Position numbers and translations under genes: made by a program. From an uncultured Bacilli bacterium (lineage in GTDB: Bacteria > Bacillota_I > Bacilli_A > RF39 > UBA660), in contig CANQAO010000015.1 in the NCBI GenBank assembly GCA_947589375.1, positions 1 to 15,172 on the forward strand: DNA of 15,172 bases, given 5' to 3'. The notes beneath the pieces are model-generated. The model made no database searches, was not told where the DNA came from, and worked only from the letters and a program-made list of their open reading frames with translations. Positions 6,977 through 14,170 of this stretch are shown here, piece after piece. Numbering within the stretch: position 1 is the first letter of the stretch; each line of letters starts with the position of its first letter.

Positions 6977-8929
6977 ATGAAAAAACACCGCATATTGCTT
7001 TTTTTATCTATTCTCTTCTTAATTGGTGTTTTATCATATATTGGTATATATGTTTATGCCAGAATTACACCAAAATTAGCTATTGATGGGGCGAATGGAT
7101 ATTATTTATATGATAGTAAAAATGAGCTATATACAGGAACCGCTAGTGAAGATTGGATTAGTTTAAATAAAATTTCGCCTAATTTAGTTAAAGCGACTAT
7201 TTCCGTTGAAGATAAAAACTTTTATAAGCATCAAGGATTTGATTTTTTAAGAATTTTAAAAGCCATGTTTATCAATCTTAAATCAGGTGATAGATTACAA
7301 GGAGCTTCGACCATTACGCAGCAATATACCAAAAATTTATTTTTAGATTTCGATAAAACTTGGGCCCGTAAATTAAAAGAAGCTTGGCTGACGATTAGAT
7401 TAGAAGCTCATTATAGTAAAGATGAAATCTTAGAAGGCTACTTAAACACGATTAACTATGGGGGCATTTTTGGTATTGAAAATGCAGCTAAATACTATTT
7501 TGGTAAGAGTTCCAATGACCTTACTTTAGCTGAAGCGACTATTTTAGCTGGCATTCCGAAAAATCCGAGTTTATATTCACCACTTATTAATTTAAAAAAA
7601 GCCAAACAACGACAAAAACTTATTTTAAATTCGATGGTTGAAAATAAATACATATCAAAAAAAGAAGCTAATGCTGCATACAACACCAATCTCGTTTATA
7701 AAGCTGAAGAAGAAACTGATGACAACTTAAAAATGATGCGTTACTATCAAGATGCGGTTATGGATGAACTGGAAAGTATTGATTCGATTCCTGCTTCTTT
7801 TCTAGATACTGGTGGTTTAAAAATCTATACTAATCTAGATGTGAATGCTGAAAAAATTTTAGAAACCAGTGCGAATAATAATATTACTAATCCTAACATT
7901 CAATTAGCGGGCATTGTTATGGATCCTAAAACTGGCAAAGTTTTAGCTTTAACTGGTGGCCGTGATTATAATAAAAGCCAGTACAACAGGGCTACTAAAG
8001 CTTCTAGACAAATAGGTTCTACCATTAAACCATTTTTATATTATTCCGCTTTAGAAAATGGTTTTACAGCTTCAACTACTTTTACTAGTGAAAGAACAAC
8101 GTTTACTTTTGGCGAAAATAAAACTTATTCGCCGAAAAATTATAATGATAGATATCCTGGAAAACCTATAAGTATGGCTGCCGCTATTGCTTACTCTGAT
8201 AATGTTTATGCGGTTAAAACACATTTGTTTTTAGGTGAGAATAATTTAGTTAATATGCTGAAACGCGTTGGTATTAATGGTGATTTTAGTGCTTTACCAT
8301 CTTTGGCTTTAGGAGCCGAAGAAATTAATATGATGGAAATGATTAAAGGTTATGCTACTTTAGCTAATGAAGGTAATAAAATAAAACCATATTTCATCAC
8401 AAAAGTTACCGACATGAAAGATAACGTCTTATATGAATATAAACCCAATCCTGAAAATGTTTTAAATAAAAATACTGTTTATATTTTAAATGAATTATTA
8501 ACGACAACTTCAGCTAAAGAATTTGTCGACTATAGTACTCCAACTTGTTATAACATTTCGCCTAAAATGACTAGAAAATATGCGATTAAAAGTGGTACAA
8601 CGGACACTGATAATTTAATTTTTGGATATAATAAAGAACTTCTTGTTGGATTATGGACAGGCTATGATGATAACAAAGCCGTATCTAATACCGATAGTTC
8701 AAACATTAAAAATGTTTGGATTGATATTATGGAAAAAATGCTGGAAGGCAACAATGATACTTGGTATAAAACTCCAAATAATGTCGTAGGTGTAGCGATT
8801 GATCCTATCAGCGGTGAAGTTGCTCAAAACGGTGGTAAAGCCAAAGTTCTCTATTATATTAAAGGCACAGAACCAACTAGTAACAAATATACATTAGATG
8901 ATGTAATCCCTACTGTGAAAACTGAATAA
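6977..8929 (+). CDS. Class A penicillin-binding protein (PBP1A-like)
   Basis: A bifunctional cell-wall synthase: its glycosyltransferase polymerises lipid II and its transpeptidase cross-links the stem peptides outside the membrane. The 650-residue product has a short cytoplasmic tail and one membrane anchor (about 5-28). The GT51 domain shows EDKNFYKHQGFD with catalytic Glu79, GASTITQQYTKNLFL (109-123) and RKLKEAWLTIRLE (131-143). The transpeptidase has STIK (nucleophile Ser348), SDN (407-409) and KSGT (538-541). All three motifs are intact. It is short for the family and lacks a long C-terminal extension. ATG follows GGAG by seven bases. The gene stands alone on the plus strand, divergent from the DUF1934-rpoE unit, and is closed by its own hairpin. 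It shows that this organism makes peptidoglycan. Confidence 0.96.
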   Translation: MKKHRILLFLSILFLIGVLSYIGIYVYARITPKLAIDGANGYYLYDSKNELYTGTASEDWISLNKISPNLVKATISVEDKNFYKHQGFDFLRILKAMFINLKSGDRLQGASTITQQYTKNLFLDFDKTWARKLKEAWLTIRLEAHYSKDEILEGYLNTINYGGIFGIENAAKYYFGKSSNDLTLAEATILAGIPKNPSLYSPLINLKKAKQRQKLILNSMVENKYISKKEANAAYNTNLVYKAEEETDDNLKMMRYYQDAVMDELESIDSIPASFLDTGGLKIYTNLDVNAEKILETSANNNITNPNIQLAGIVMDPKTGKVLALTGGRDYNKSQYNRATKASRQIGSTIKPFLYYSALENGFTASTTFTSERTTFTFGENKTYSPKNYNDRYPGKPISMAAAIAYSDNVYAVKTHLFLGENNLVNMLKRVGINGDFSALPSLALGAEEINMMEMIKGYATLANEGNKIKPYFITKVTDMKDNVLYEYKPNPENVLNKNTVYILNELLTTTSAKEFVDYSTPTCYNISPKMTRKYAIKSGTTDTDNLIFGYNKELLVGLWTGYDDNKAVSNTDSSNIKNVWIDIMEKMLEGNNDTWYKTPNNVVGVAIDPISGEVAQNGGKAKVLYYIKGTEPTSNKYTLDDVIPTVKTE

Positions 8930-8932
8930 TAA

Positions 8933-8963
8933 AGATAGAAAGTTTATTTCAAACCTTCTATCT
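8933..8963 (+). terminator. Intrinsic terminator of the PBP gene, probably bidirectional
   Basis: A 13-bp stem (AGATAGAAAGTTT with AAACCTTCTATCT, one mismatch) surrounds a five-base loop four bases after the PBP stop codon. The U tract after it on the plus strand is interrupted (CTTCTTTT). On the minus strand the mismatch becomes a G-U pair and UUUAUUAUU follows. It therefore may also end transcripts coming from the Rpn remnant, whose stop codon lies inside it. Confidence 0.65.
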
Positions 8964-9306
8964 CTTCTTTTGTTAAACCAGTTATCTCAAATATAAAATT
9001 GATATCCATGTTTTTAGCCAGCATATTCTTAGCAATCTCGATGTTGCTTTCAGTTTGAGCTTCTTTCTTGGCTTCAGCTACATCAATATCATGGGCCAGT
9101 TTGTCATAAGCCTCTTTATCATATAAGCCTATAATATCTTCATCATATGATAATTCTTCGATTCTCTTCTCCATTTTCTCTAACTCCTCATCTTTAACTA
9201 GATTTCTGAGTTTATCTTTATCTTCTAACTGTAACATTAATAGTATCTTCTCAAATCTAGTTATTTGTTCACTTTTAGTATAACATTTTTTCTTATACTT
9301 GCCATT
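8944..9306 (-). pseudogene. 3' remnant of Rpn/PD-(D/E)XK-family transposase gene
   Basis: The product ends in a pattern typical of the C-terminus of Rpn/YhgA-like PD-(D/E)XK transposase-family proteins (usually near 300 residues): a charged helix, then IEIAKNMLAKNMDINFIFEITGLTKEEIEGL. The first ATG gives 97 residues. The same frame stays open to a TGA at 9307-9309, and the added residues SEQITRFEKILL before that ATG also fit the family, so the ATG at 9237 is not a true gene start. The catalytic PD-(D/E)XK N-terminal domain is absent and the 110 bases upstream do not restore it. No convincing Shine-Dalgarno site or promoter is present. I read it as a decayed fragment, possibly cut by the insertion of the region to its right; a standalone small protein is less likely. 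Confidence 0.65.
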
Positions 9307-9373
9307 TCAATATGATAATTTTCAAAATTCCTTTTTTGCTTATTTTTTCTTGCAAATTTCCCGTTTTTGACAC

Positions 9374-9400
9374 AAAAAAATGCGCATAAAACTCGCATTT
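9374..9400 (-). terminator. Intrinsic terminator of the VCBS-like gene
   Basis: On the minus strand a perfect 7-bp GC-containing stem (AAATGCG with CGCATTT) and nine-base loop are followed by a continuing U run to 9374. It begins 17 bases after the stop codon at 9418. Confidence 0.8.
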
Positions 9401-9417
9401 ATAAAAATATAAACTTT

Positions 9418-10200
9418 TTATTTGGTTTTCAATATACAATCTTGTTTTAATGTTAATTTACTATCATTTAGCTCATATATTTGATAACAACTTTGGAAAG
9501 TTTTTAAATCAATATCCCCTTTGTTAACAATTACTTCATATTTTCCATCATTATTTAAATCCAAAATTTCCATTATCCAATATGGCTGACCATTATTAAT
9601 GTCAATAACTTGAATCACTTGATTATTTTTTACCACAAATAATGCCGATACATGTTTTTGTCCATCATCAGATAAACTTATATTATGTGTTGTATAAATA
9701 ATTTCATCAGTTCCATCTTGATCATAATCTACTATAGTTTTTCGAGTATTACTGATAAACTGGGTATAATCTTCAATATTATAATCCGATAATACTTCTT
9801 CTAATAAACTAAGATCATCAGCATTCGCATATTCATTAGTTAAACTAGCTAACTTTATATGATAGCTATTATAATAAGCAATCCTTACTTTATCAGCATC
9901 AATACTTTTATAATCACCATCCATATAATACCATTTTTTATTATTGAAGTCATAGTTTAATTTTGCTTTTTCATATTTTATATTACCACTATCAACTATA
10001 TAGTCATAATTTAACATTTCCTTAGTAACTGCACTTTGCTGCTGCCAATTATGTCCTTTTTTTTCTAAAATCAGTTTCCCATCTACTATTAAGTATGAAG
10101 ACGCTTTGTGACCAATTAAAATATTAACAATTACAATAATTATCACAATAAAGGCTAACAATACACTAAATATTAATATCTTTTTTTTGTTATCTTCCAT
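9418..10200 (-). CDS. Membrane-anchored protein with VCBS/calcium-loop-like repeats
   Basis: I cannot name a specific function. The 260-residue product has a short charged start, one strong membrane helix (about 8-30) and a large outer domain with no lipobox. Two Asp-rich loops, DYDQDGTDEIIY (158-169) and DLNNDGKYEVIV (214-225), match the DxDxDGxxE calcium-binding loop found in VCBS/FG-GAP-type beta-propeller repeats; both are followed by beta strands, as in that family. Such proteins are usually extracytoplasmic. I chose ATG at 10200, with GGAGG eight bases upstream; an ATG five codons earlier overlaps that site. It is monocistronic, from a perfect-consensus promoter to a hairpin terminator. 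It could be cargo of the neighbouring element or a host gene. Confidence 0.8.
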   Translation of the reverse strand: MEDNKKKILIFSVLLAFIVIIIVIVNILIGHKASSYLIVDGKLILEKKGHNWQQQSAVTKEMLNYDYIVDSGNIKYEKAKLNYDFNNKKWYYMDGDYKSIDADKVRIAYYNSYHIKLASLTNEYANADDLSLLEEVLSDYNIEDYTQFISNTRKTIVDYDQDGTDEIIYTTHNISLSDDGQKHVSALFVVKNNQVIQVIDINNGQPYWIMEILDLNNDGKYEVIVNKGDIDLKTFQSCYQIYELNDSKLTLKQDCILKTK

Positions 10201-10232
10201 TGAACATGCCTCCATATCATTATATTATCTTA

Positions 10233-10261
10233 ATTATACAAAGTATTAATTATATTGTCAA
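10233..10261 (-). promoter_or_regulatory. Consensus sigma-A promoter of the VCBS-like gene
   Basis: On the minus strand a perfect TTGACA (10256-10261) and perfect TATAAT (10233-10238) are exactly 17 bases apart. An inverted repeat ATTGT-N6-ACAAT (10254-10269) covers the -35 box and may be an operator. Confidence 0.85.
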
Positions 10262-10304
10262 CGAACAATACCTAATCATTATGGCATAATTTTTAGATTT
10301 GATA

Positions 10305-10333
10305 TTGCATATTGTAATCACAATTGTTATAAT
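10305..10333 (+). promoter_or_regulatory. Sigma-A promoter of the divergent small membrane-protein gene
   Basis: TTGCAT (10305-10310) and a perfect TATAAT (10328-10333) are 17 bases apart. The spacer holds ATTGT-N4-ACAAT (10311-10324), similar to the inverted repeat at the opposing promoter. The predicted start near 10340 lies just before the Shine-Dalgarno site and fixes the gene start at 10353. Confidence 0.8.
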
Positions 10334-10352
10334 TTATGATAGAGGTGACTAT

Positions 10353-10904
10353 ATGGAAGATAAAAATCAATATTCTAAAATTATAAAATTTATAAAATAT
10401 TTTTTTATCATTTTAATTGTAGCAATTATTTTAATCTTTTCTTATTATTCTTATGCGGCTTATAAAAGTGAAAAAAATTTTAAAAATTATTTAGAACAAA
10501 ATAATTTCTCACAAAATAGAAACATAAAATATGTAAAAACTGAGAAAGAAGAAAATAAAACAATTACTTATAGTGCTTTATCAACCTATGTATTATCTAA
10601 AAGCATTAATACTGCTGTAGGTGATGAATTTACAAATATTTTATTAGACTATGAAAAAAATGGTAATATTAAAATTGATTTCACCTATGGTGGTATCAAC
10701 AAAAATAATGTATATGCTATTTTATATCAGACTGGAAATTATAAAAATGGTAAATTTGATTGCAAAATGATAACTGAAAACGGTCATGATTCCCAATGCG
10801 ATAAAATGAAAAATGAAGCTAAGCAATTTGAAAAAGAAGCTTTAAAAATTTTTGATAAAAATAACATTAACCCTTCGTTACTCAAATTAAAAGAACAAAA
10901 ATAA
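10353..10904 (+). CDS. Unrecognised small single-pass membrane protein
   Basis: A 183-residue lysine- and asparagine-rich protein I do not recognise. It has a cytoplasmic charged start, one membrane helix (about 14-34) and a 145-residue outer domain with two cysteines near the C-terminus (KFDCKMITENGHDSQCDK) that could form a disulphide. ATG at 10353 has GAGGTGA upstream. An in-frame TTG at 10299 lies upstream of the promoter and cannot be used. Like its divergent neighbour it starts MED plus charged residues and a membrane anchor, but the outer domains are unlike. Position next to the conjugation operon makes an element-borne accessory role possible, but there is no direct evidence. Confidence 0.78.
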   Translation: MEDKNQYSKIIKFIKYFFIILIVAIILIFSYYSYAAYKSEKNFKNYLEQNNFSQNRNIKYVKTEKEENKTITYSALSTYVLSKSINTAVGDEFTNILLDYEKNGNIKIDFTYGGINKNNVYAILYQTGNYKNGKFDCKMITENGHDSQCDKMKNEAKQFEKEALKIFDKNNINPSLLKLKEQK

Positions 10905-10915
10905 TTTGTTCTTTT
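10889..10915. terminator. Bidirectional terminator between convergent genes
   Basis: A perfect 11-bp stem (AAAAGAACAAA with TTTGTTCTTTT) and five-base loop lie between the convergent genes. The right arm ends in a U run on the plus strand, followed by AATT; the minus strand reads similarly. The plus-strand gene's stop codon (10902-10904) lies in the loop, and the minus-strand operon ends at 10919, so it probably serves both. Confidence 0.7.
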
Positions 10916-10918
10916 TAA

Positions 10919-12889
10919 TTAACTAAAAATTGACCCTAAGTTTTTCGCACTAGCCACACGTTTGCCTTGCCATTCTGGATACCAAGAACTATTGCCCGGA
11001 TTTGTTCCATGAGAATTAGCATATGATCTTAAAACTTCAAATTCAATTATATTTTGTCCATTATTATGTCCCCATTTATTTGCTGGATTATGATCCCAAG
11101 CCACATACACTTGAGATTTCTCATCAGCCATAATGCAAGGAATCCGTGTCCCATCTTCTAAGAAAAAGTCTATTTTGTCCCCCACATGGCCAAAAGTATT
11201 AGTACAAGCGATTAAAAATCTACCATCATAAGTGGCAATACCATTGGTAAAATTAGCACCATTAGGTAACCAATAATCATAATATAACCTACCTGAATCA
11301 CTATCTCTTGACCAATTCCAACTATTGTCTGAATTCAAATAATATGTAACTGTATATCCGCCATGGCCAAATTCTTCAGGAATTAGTATATCGCCAGAGG
11401 TAGTACAAGAAGGCATACCCAGATTGGTTGCTGTCGAAGAGCCTACTTTTCCAAATGGAATATCCGTAGCATACATTACTCTATAAGTATCAACTACCCA
11501 CCCAGTATAGTTTTGATCTAAAGTATTACCGCTACCACCACCGGGATCTAAAATATACACTTCATTATTATTAACACTATCTACAGCTACCCAGTGTTGA
11601 CTACTTTTATCATGATGTATTTGTAAAACTATGAATTTTTGATACTGTCCTTCAGCTGGAGTTGAAAGTTCATTAGAAAGCTTTTGCGCTAATTGTGATT
11701 TATTACTAATCCCTAAGGATACTGAATTGCCAATTTTCCAATTAGGGGCCAAACTACTAAATCCACTCCAAGCAAAGGCGCCACCAGAAGTCACTCCTCC
11801 ATTTTGTTTTACCACTGTTACAAAAGCTCCAGGATTAAACTGATTATAGCCATTCGGTAAATTAGTAATTTGTGTTCCCGATCTAGCAATTAACATTGAT
11901 ACCGATGTTAACAAACAACCGATATTAGTAACGGTTGAATTACCTAAAGATATGTTTCCCCACTGTGAATCATATTGCTTCCAAACGCCACCAATAGTAG
12001 ACGGGTCAACTATACATTCAGCTTGTTCTGCAAAAAGAATTCTATATGTTTCTGCCAATTTAATAATACTTTTAGCAATTTCTTGTTTAGCTATATTTCT
12101 AGCATCATCATCTTTTATTGAGCGAACACTTTGCATCGTGCCCCCAATGAAACCATGGGCACAAATGTTAGTCATTGTATAAAATCTTTTGCCAATTTTT
12201 GAGCCAAAAACATCAGCCTCACCCATTAAAATATCATTTCCAAATTCAATAGGTATAAGTGTAGCATTGGCTACCGCACCCGCTGTACAAAATATGGCAT
12301 TAAAAGCTTCACTAATGGCGTTTCCAATAGCATCATTTTCGTCAACCATATTGAAAAATAAACGATCGCCCGCCAAAGCTTTTTCATAATTTTCATCGCT
12401 GTATGTTCCAAACCAACCACTAGAATCTAGCATAACTATCGTCGCCGCAGTTAATAAATCTATTTGATTACTATTTTCATCATCTTTGGACTTAGTAAAA
12501 CTTAGAGTTTCATTATCTTTTTTATTACTAATACTTGTGTTAACATCATTTACAGCATTTTTTATTGATTGAATTTGATTTCGATAATCATTCTTGTCAA
12601 AATCTTCATCATATTGATTACTTAAAACAGAAGAGGAAGAACCTCTATATAATACGGTGGCAGCCAAAGCTACATCATCGATTTGATTAGGAAAAATACT
12701 CTTAATAATGCGTATTTTTTCCCAGAATTGTTTTTCTGACGCATTAGCACTATCAACAGCAGATTTACCCAGCATACTAGCTTGAACTTGATTAATTGAA
12801 AATGAGAAACAAATTATTAGAGTAACAAAAAAACAAACAAATATTTTTTTATAAAATGTTTTGTTTTTTATCTTTTTAATCACTCTCAT
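10919..12889 (-). CDS. Secreted C39-like cysteine peptidase with C-terminal barrel-like domain
   Basis: A 656-residue exported protein. Residues 1-37 form a signal peptide (basic start, hydrophobic core, likely cleavage after VQA). Residues about 45-290 are an unrecognised, mostly helical region. Residues about 300-475 resemble the Peptidase_C39_2 fold: WKQYDSQWGN leads into NIGCLLTSVSML with the likely nucleophile Cys325, then HWVAVDSV (His432) and ILDPGG (Asp448). Residues about 500-656 contain ATYDGRFLIACTNTFGHVGD, DGTRIPCIMAD, KWGHNNGQNIIEFEV and a closing YPEWQGKRV, which recall double-psi-barrel/3D-type domains of wall-active enzymes. It probably cuts or binds peptidoglycan peptides outside the cell for the conjugation machine. 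GGTGGTGA favours ATG at 12889, but ATG at 12895 or GTG at 12901 cannot be excluded. Confidence 0.8.
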   Translation of the reverse strand: MRVIKKIKNKTFYKKIFVCFFVTLIICFSFSINQVQASMLGKSAVDSANASEKQFWEKIRIIKSIFPNQIDDVALAATVLYRGSSSSVLSNQYDEDFDKNDYRNQIQSIKNAVNDVNTSISNKKDNETLSFTKSKDDENSNQIDLLTAATIVMLDSSGWFGTYSDENYEKALAGDRLFFNMVDENDAIGNAISEAFNAIFCTAGAVANATLIPIEFGNDILMGEADVFGSKIGKRFYTMTNICAHGFIGGTMQSVRSIKDDDARNIAKQEIAKSIIKLAETYRILFAEQAECIVDPSTIGGVWKQYDSQWGNISLGNSTVTNIGCLLTSVSMLIARSGTQITNLPNGYNQFNPGAFVTVVKQNGGVTSGGAFAWSGFSSLAPNWKIGNSVSLGISNKSQLAQKLSNELSTPAEGQYQKFIVLQIHHDKSSQHWVAVDSVNNNEVYILDPGGGSGNTLDQNYTGWVVDTYRVMYATDIPFGKVGSSTATNLGMPSCTTSGDILIPEEFGHGGYTVTYYLNSDNSWNWSRDSDSGRLYYDYWLPNGANFTNGIATYDGRFLIACTNTFGHVGDKIDFFLEDGTRIPCIMADEKSQVYVAWDHNPANKWGHNNGQNIIEFEVLRSYANSHGTNPGNSSWYPEWQGKRVASAKNLGSIFS

Positions 12890-12904
12890 TTTCATCACCA
12901 CCAG

Positions 12905-13561
12905 CTACAATGAATTGTTCTTTGTTTTTTTAATTACAACATTGATTAAAATTATAATTAATAAAACTAAAATTATAGATATATAAGTCGTCATTTCTCT
13001 TGCATTATTAGCTAAACTTTTATTAGCCGAAGATCTTTCTATTTCAATATGAATAGGCTTATTATTATAATTTTCCTTATTAATTATCCATGTATAAGTA
13101 TTATCCTTAATTACATCTGCATTACTATCAACTACTAACTCATTTGTAGTAATATTTATTTTAGCCGAATCCATTTGAACCTTTCCATAATGATTAAAAC
13201 ATTTAAATTCACCTTCAGTTGTTATTGAAATTTTATTTTGATTTATTACTATTTTTCTATTATCATAACACCAATTTAATATTTTAGCTTTTTTAAATTC
13301 ATCAGAGTTGTATGAATATTTATAATCTATTTTGAACGAATCATCAGTTTCTTTATACTTACTAGTATAAAAAACATCTTCTTTTTCAAATACTGTATTT
13401 TTAGTATTTTTAAGTAAATTTAAAGCATCATTATCAAATGGCTTTTTAATATTTATCGAAATATTTTCATTAAAAAATGATTGTGTAATATTTAAATTAT
13501 AATTTACTGTACAGCCTGTTAATAGTAATGGTAGCGCTAAAAGTAATAATTTTTTTTTCAT
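12905..13561 (-). CDS. Lipoprotein with C-terminal membrane anchor
   Basis: A 218-residue protein with a clear lipobox: a basic, leucine-rich signal ends LLLTGC, making Cys17 the lipidated residue. The mature part is beta-strand-rich (NYNLNITQSFFNENISINI at the start, TYTWIINKENYNNKPIHIEIE before the anchor), a pattern that recalls LppM/DUF3153-type extracellular domains; this match is weak. Unusually for a lipoprotein it ends in a second membrane helix (about 191-211) with a basic tail, so both ends are probably held in the membrane. AAGGTGA overlaps the stop region of the preceding gene and precedes the ATG. It lies inside the conjugation operon and probably belongs to the cell-envelope part of the transfer apparatus. 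Confidence 0.78.
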   Translation of the reverse strand: MKKKLLLLALPLLLTGCTVNYNLNITQSFFNENISINIKKPFDNDALNLLKNTKNTVFEKEDVFYTSKYKETDDSFKIDYKYSYNSDEFKKAKILNWCYDNRKIVINQNKISITTEGEFKCFNHYGKVQMDSAKINITTNELVVDSNADVIKDNTYTWIINKENYNNKPIHIEIERSSANKSLANNAREMTTYISIILVLLIIILINVVIKKTKNNSL

Positions 13562-13571
13562 AATTTCACCT

Positions 13572-14153
13572 TCATCTATTATGATAATTAGTTCCAGTAT
13601 CTATTATTTGATTATTTTTCAGCTGTACAGAATAAATTTTATAATTATTAGTAAATTTAATAATATAATTAGATTTAATAAGTTGAATCATTGGAAAATA
13701 TGGTGAATCAACTTCATCATCGCCATTCCTATTTTCTGTTGTTGTAATATAAATTTTATTTAATTCCGAATCGTCAAAACTAATGGATTGTAATTGACAA
13801 TATGTCTCTGGATTAAGTACTCTTTGTAATTGCCAATCCTTATCATAAATTCTTTCATAAAGTTGATTATTTGAGTCTAACTTTGTTTTTTGGATATCAA
13901 GGTATGGCAAAATATTATTTTCCCAAACAGAAGATTTAATAGTCGCAGTATCATAATTTAAATAAACATTTAAAAATTGGGCTGCTATATTTTGCATCCT
14001 AGTCACATCTAATTGGTCTGCTTTATATATCGTTTTATTTTCAGCATGGCTCCTTTTTTGACTTTCTTGAGCATTCAAATACAAATTACAAAAGAAATTA
14101 ATTCCTAACAAAAGTATTAAAAGGCAAATTAAAAAAGTAATAATTTTTTTCAA
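13572..14153 (-). CDS. Small membrane protein, possibly VirB8/TcpC-like
   Basis: The 193-residue product has one N-terminal membrane helix (about 4-26) and an outer domain. The start is TTG at 14153, with GGATGTGA eight bases upstream; no in-frame ATG fits better. After a linker, MQNIAAQFLNVYLNYD resembles the first helix of NTF2-like domains in VirB8/TcpC conjugation proteins, followed by alternating strands that end YIIKFTNNYKIYSVQLKNNQI. Size, topology and position in a gene string with a VirB4-like ATPase fit an inner-membrane scaffold of a type IV secretion system. The sequence similarity itself is weak, so this is an inference from topology and context. Confidence 0.6.
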   Translation of the reverse strand: MKKIITFLICLLILLLGINFFCNLYLNAQESQKRSHAENKTIYKADQLDVTRMQNIAAQFLNVYLNYDTATIKSSVWENNILPYLDIQKTKLDSNNQLYERIYDKDWQLQRVLNPETYCQLQSISFDDSELNKIYITTTENRNGDDEVDSPYFPMIQLIKSNYIIKFTNNYKIYSVQLKNNQIIDTGTNYHNR

Positions 14154-14170
14154 TTAAATCACATCCATTT

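Noticed and set aside
9240..9285. Minus-strand short frame starting MASIRKN near 9293, reminiscent of integrase N-termini
   Set aside because: It stops after about 14 residues, has no Shine-Dalgarno site, and overlaps the better-supported Rpn remnant frame; the resemblance is too short to mean anything.
10299..10352. N-terminal extension of the small plus-strand membrane protein from a TTG at 10299
   Set aside because: The promoter boxes lie at 10305-10333, so the transcript begins after this codon; ATG at 10353 has a proper Shine-Dalgarno site.
11952..12389. Plus-strand open frames antisense to the large C39-like gene
   Set aside because: No ribosome binding sites or recognisable protein features; they mirror the codon pattern of the real gene.
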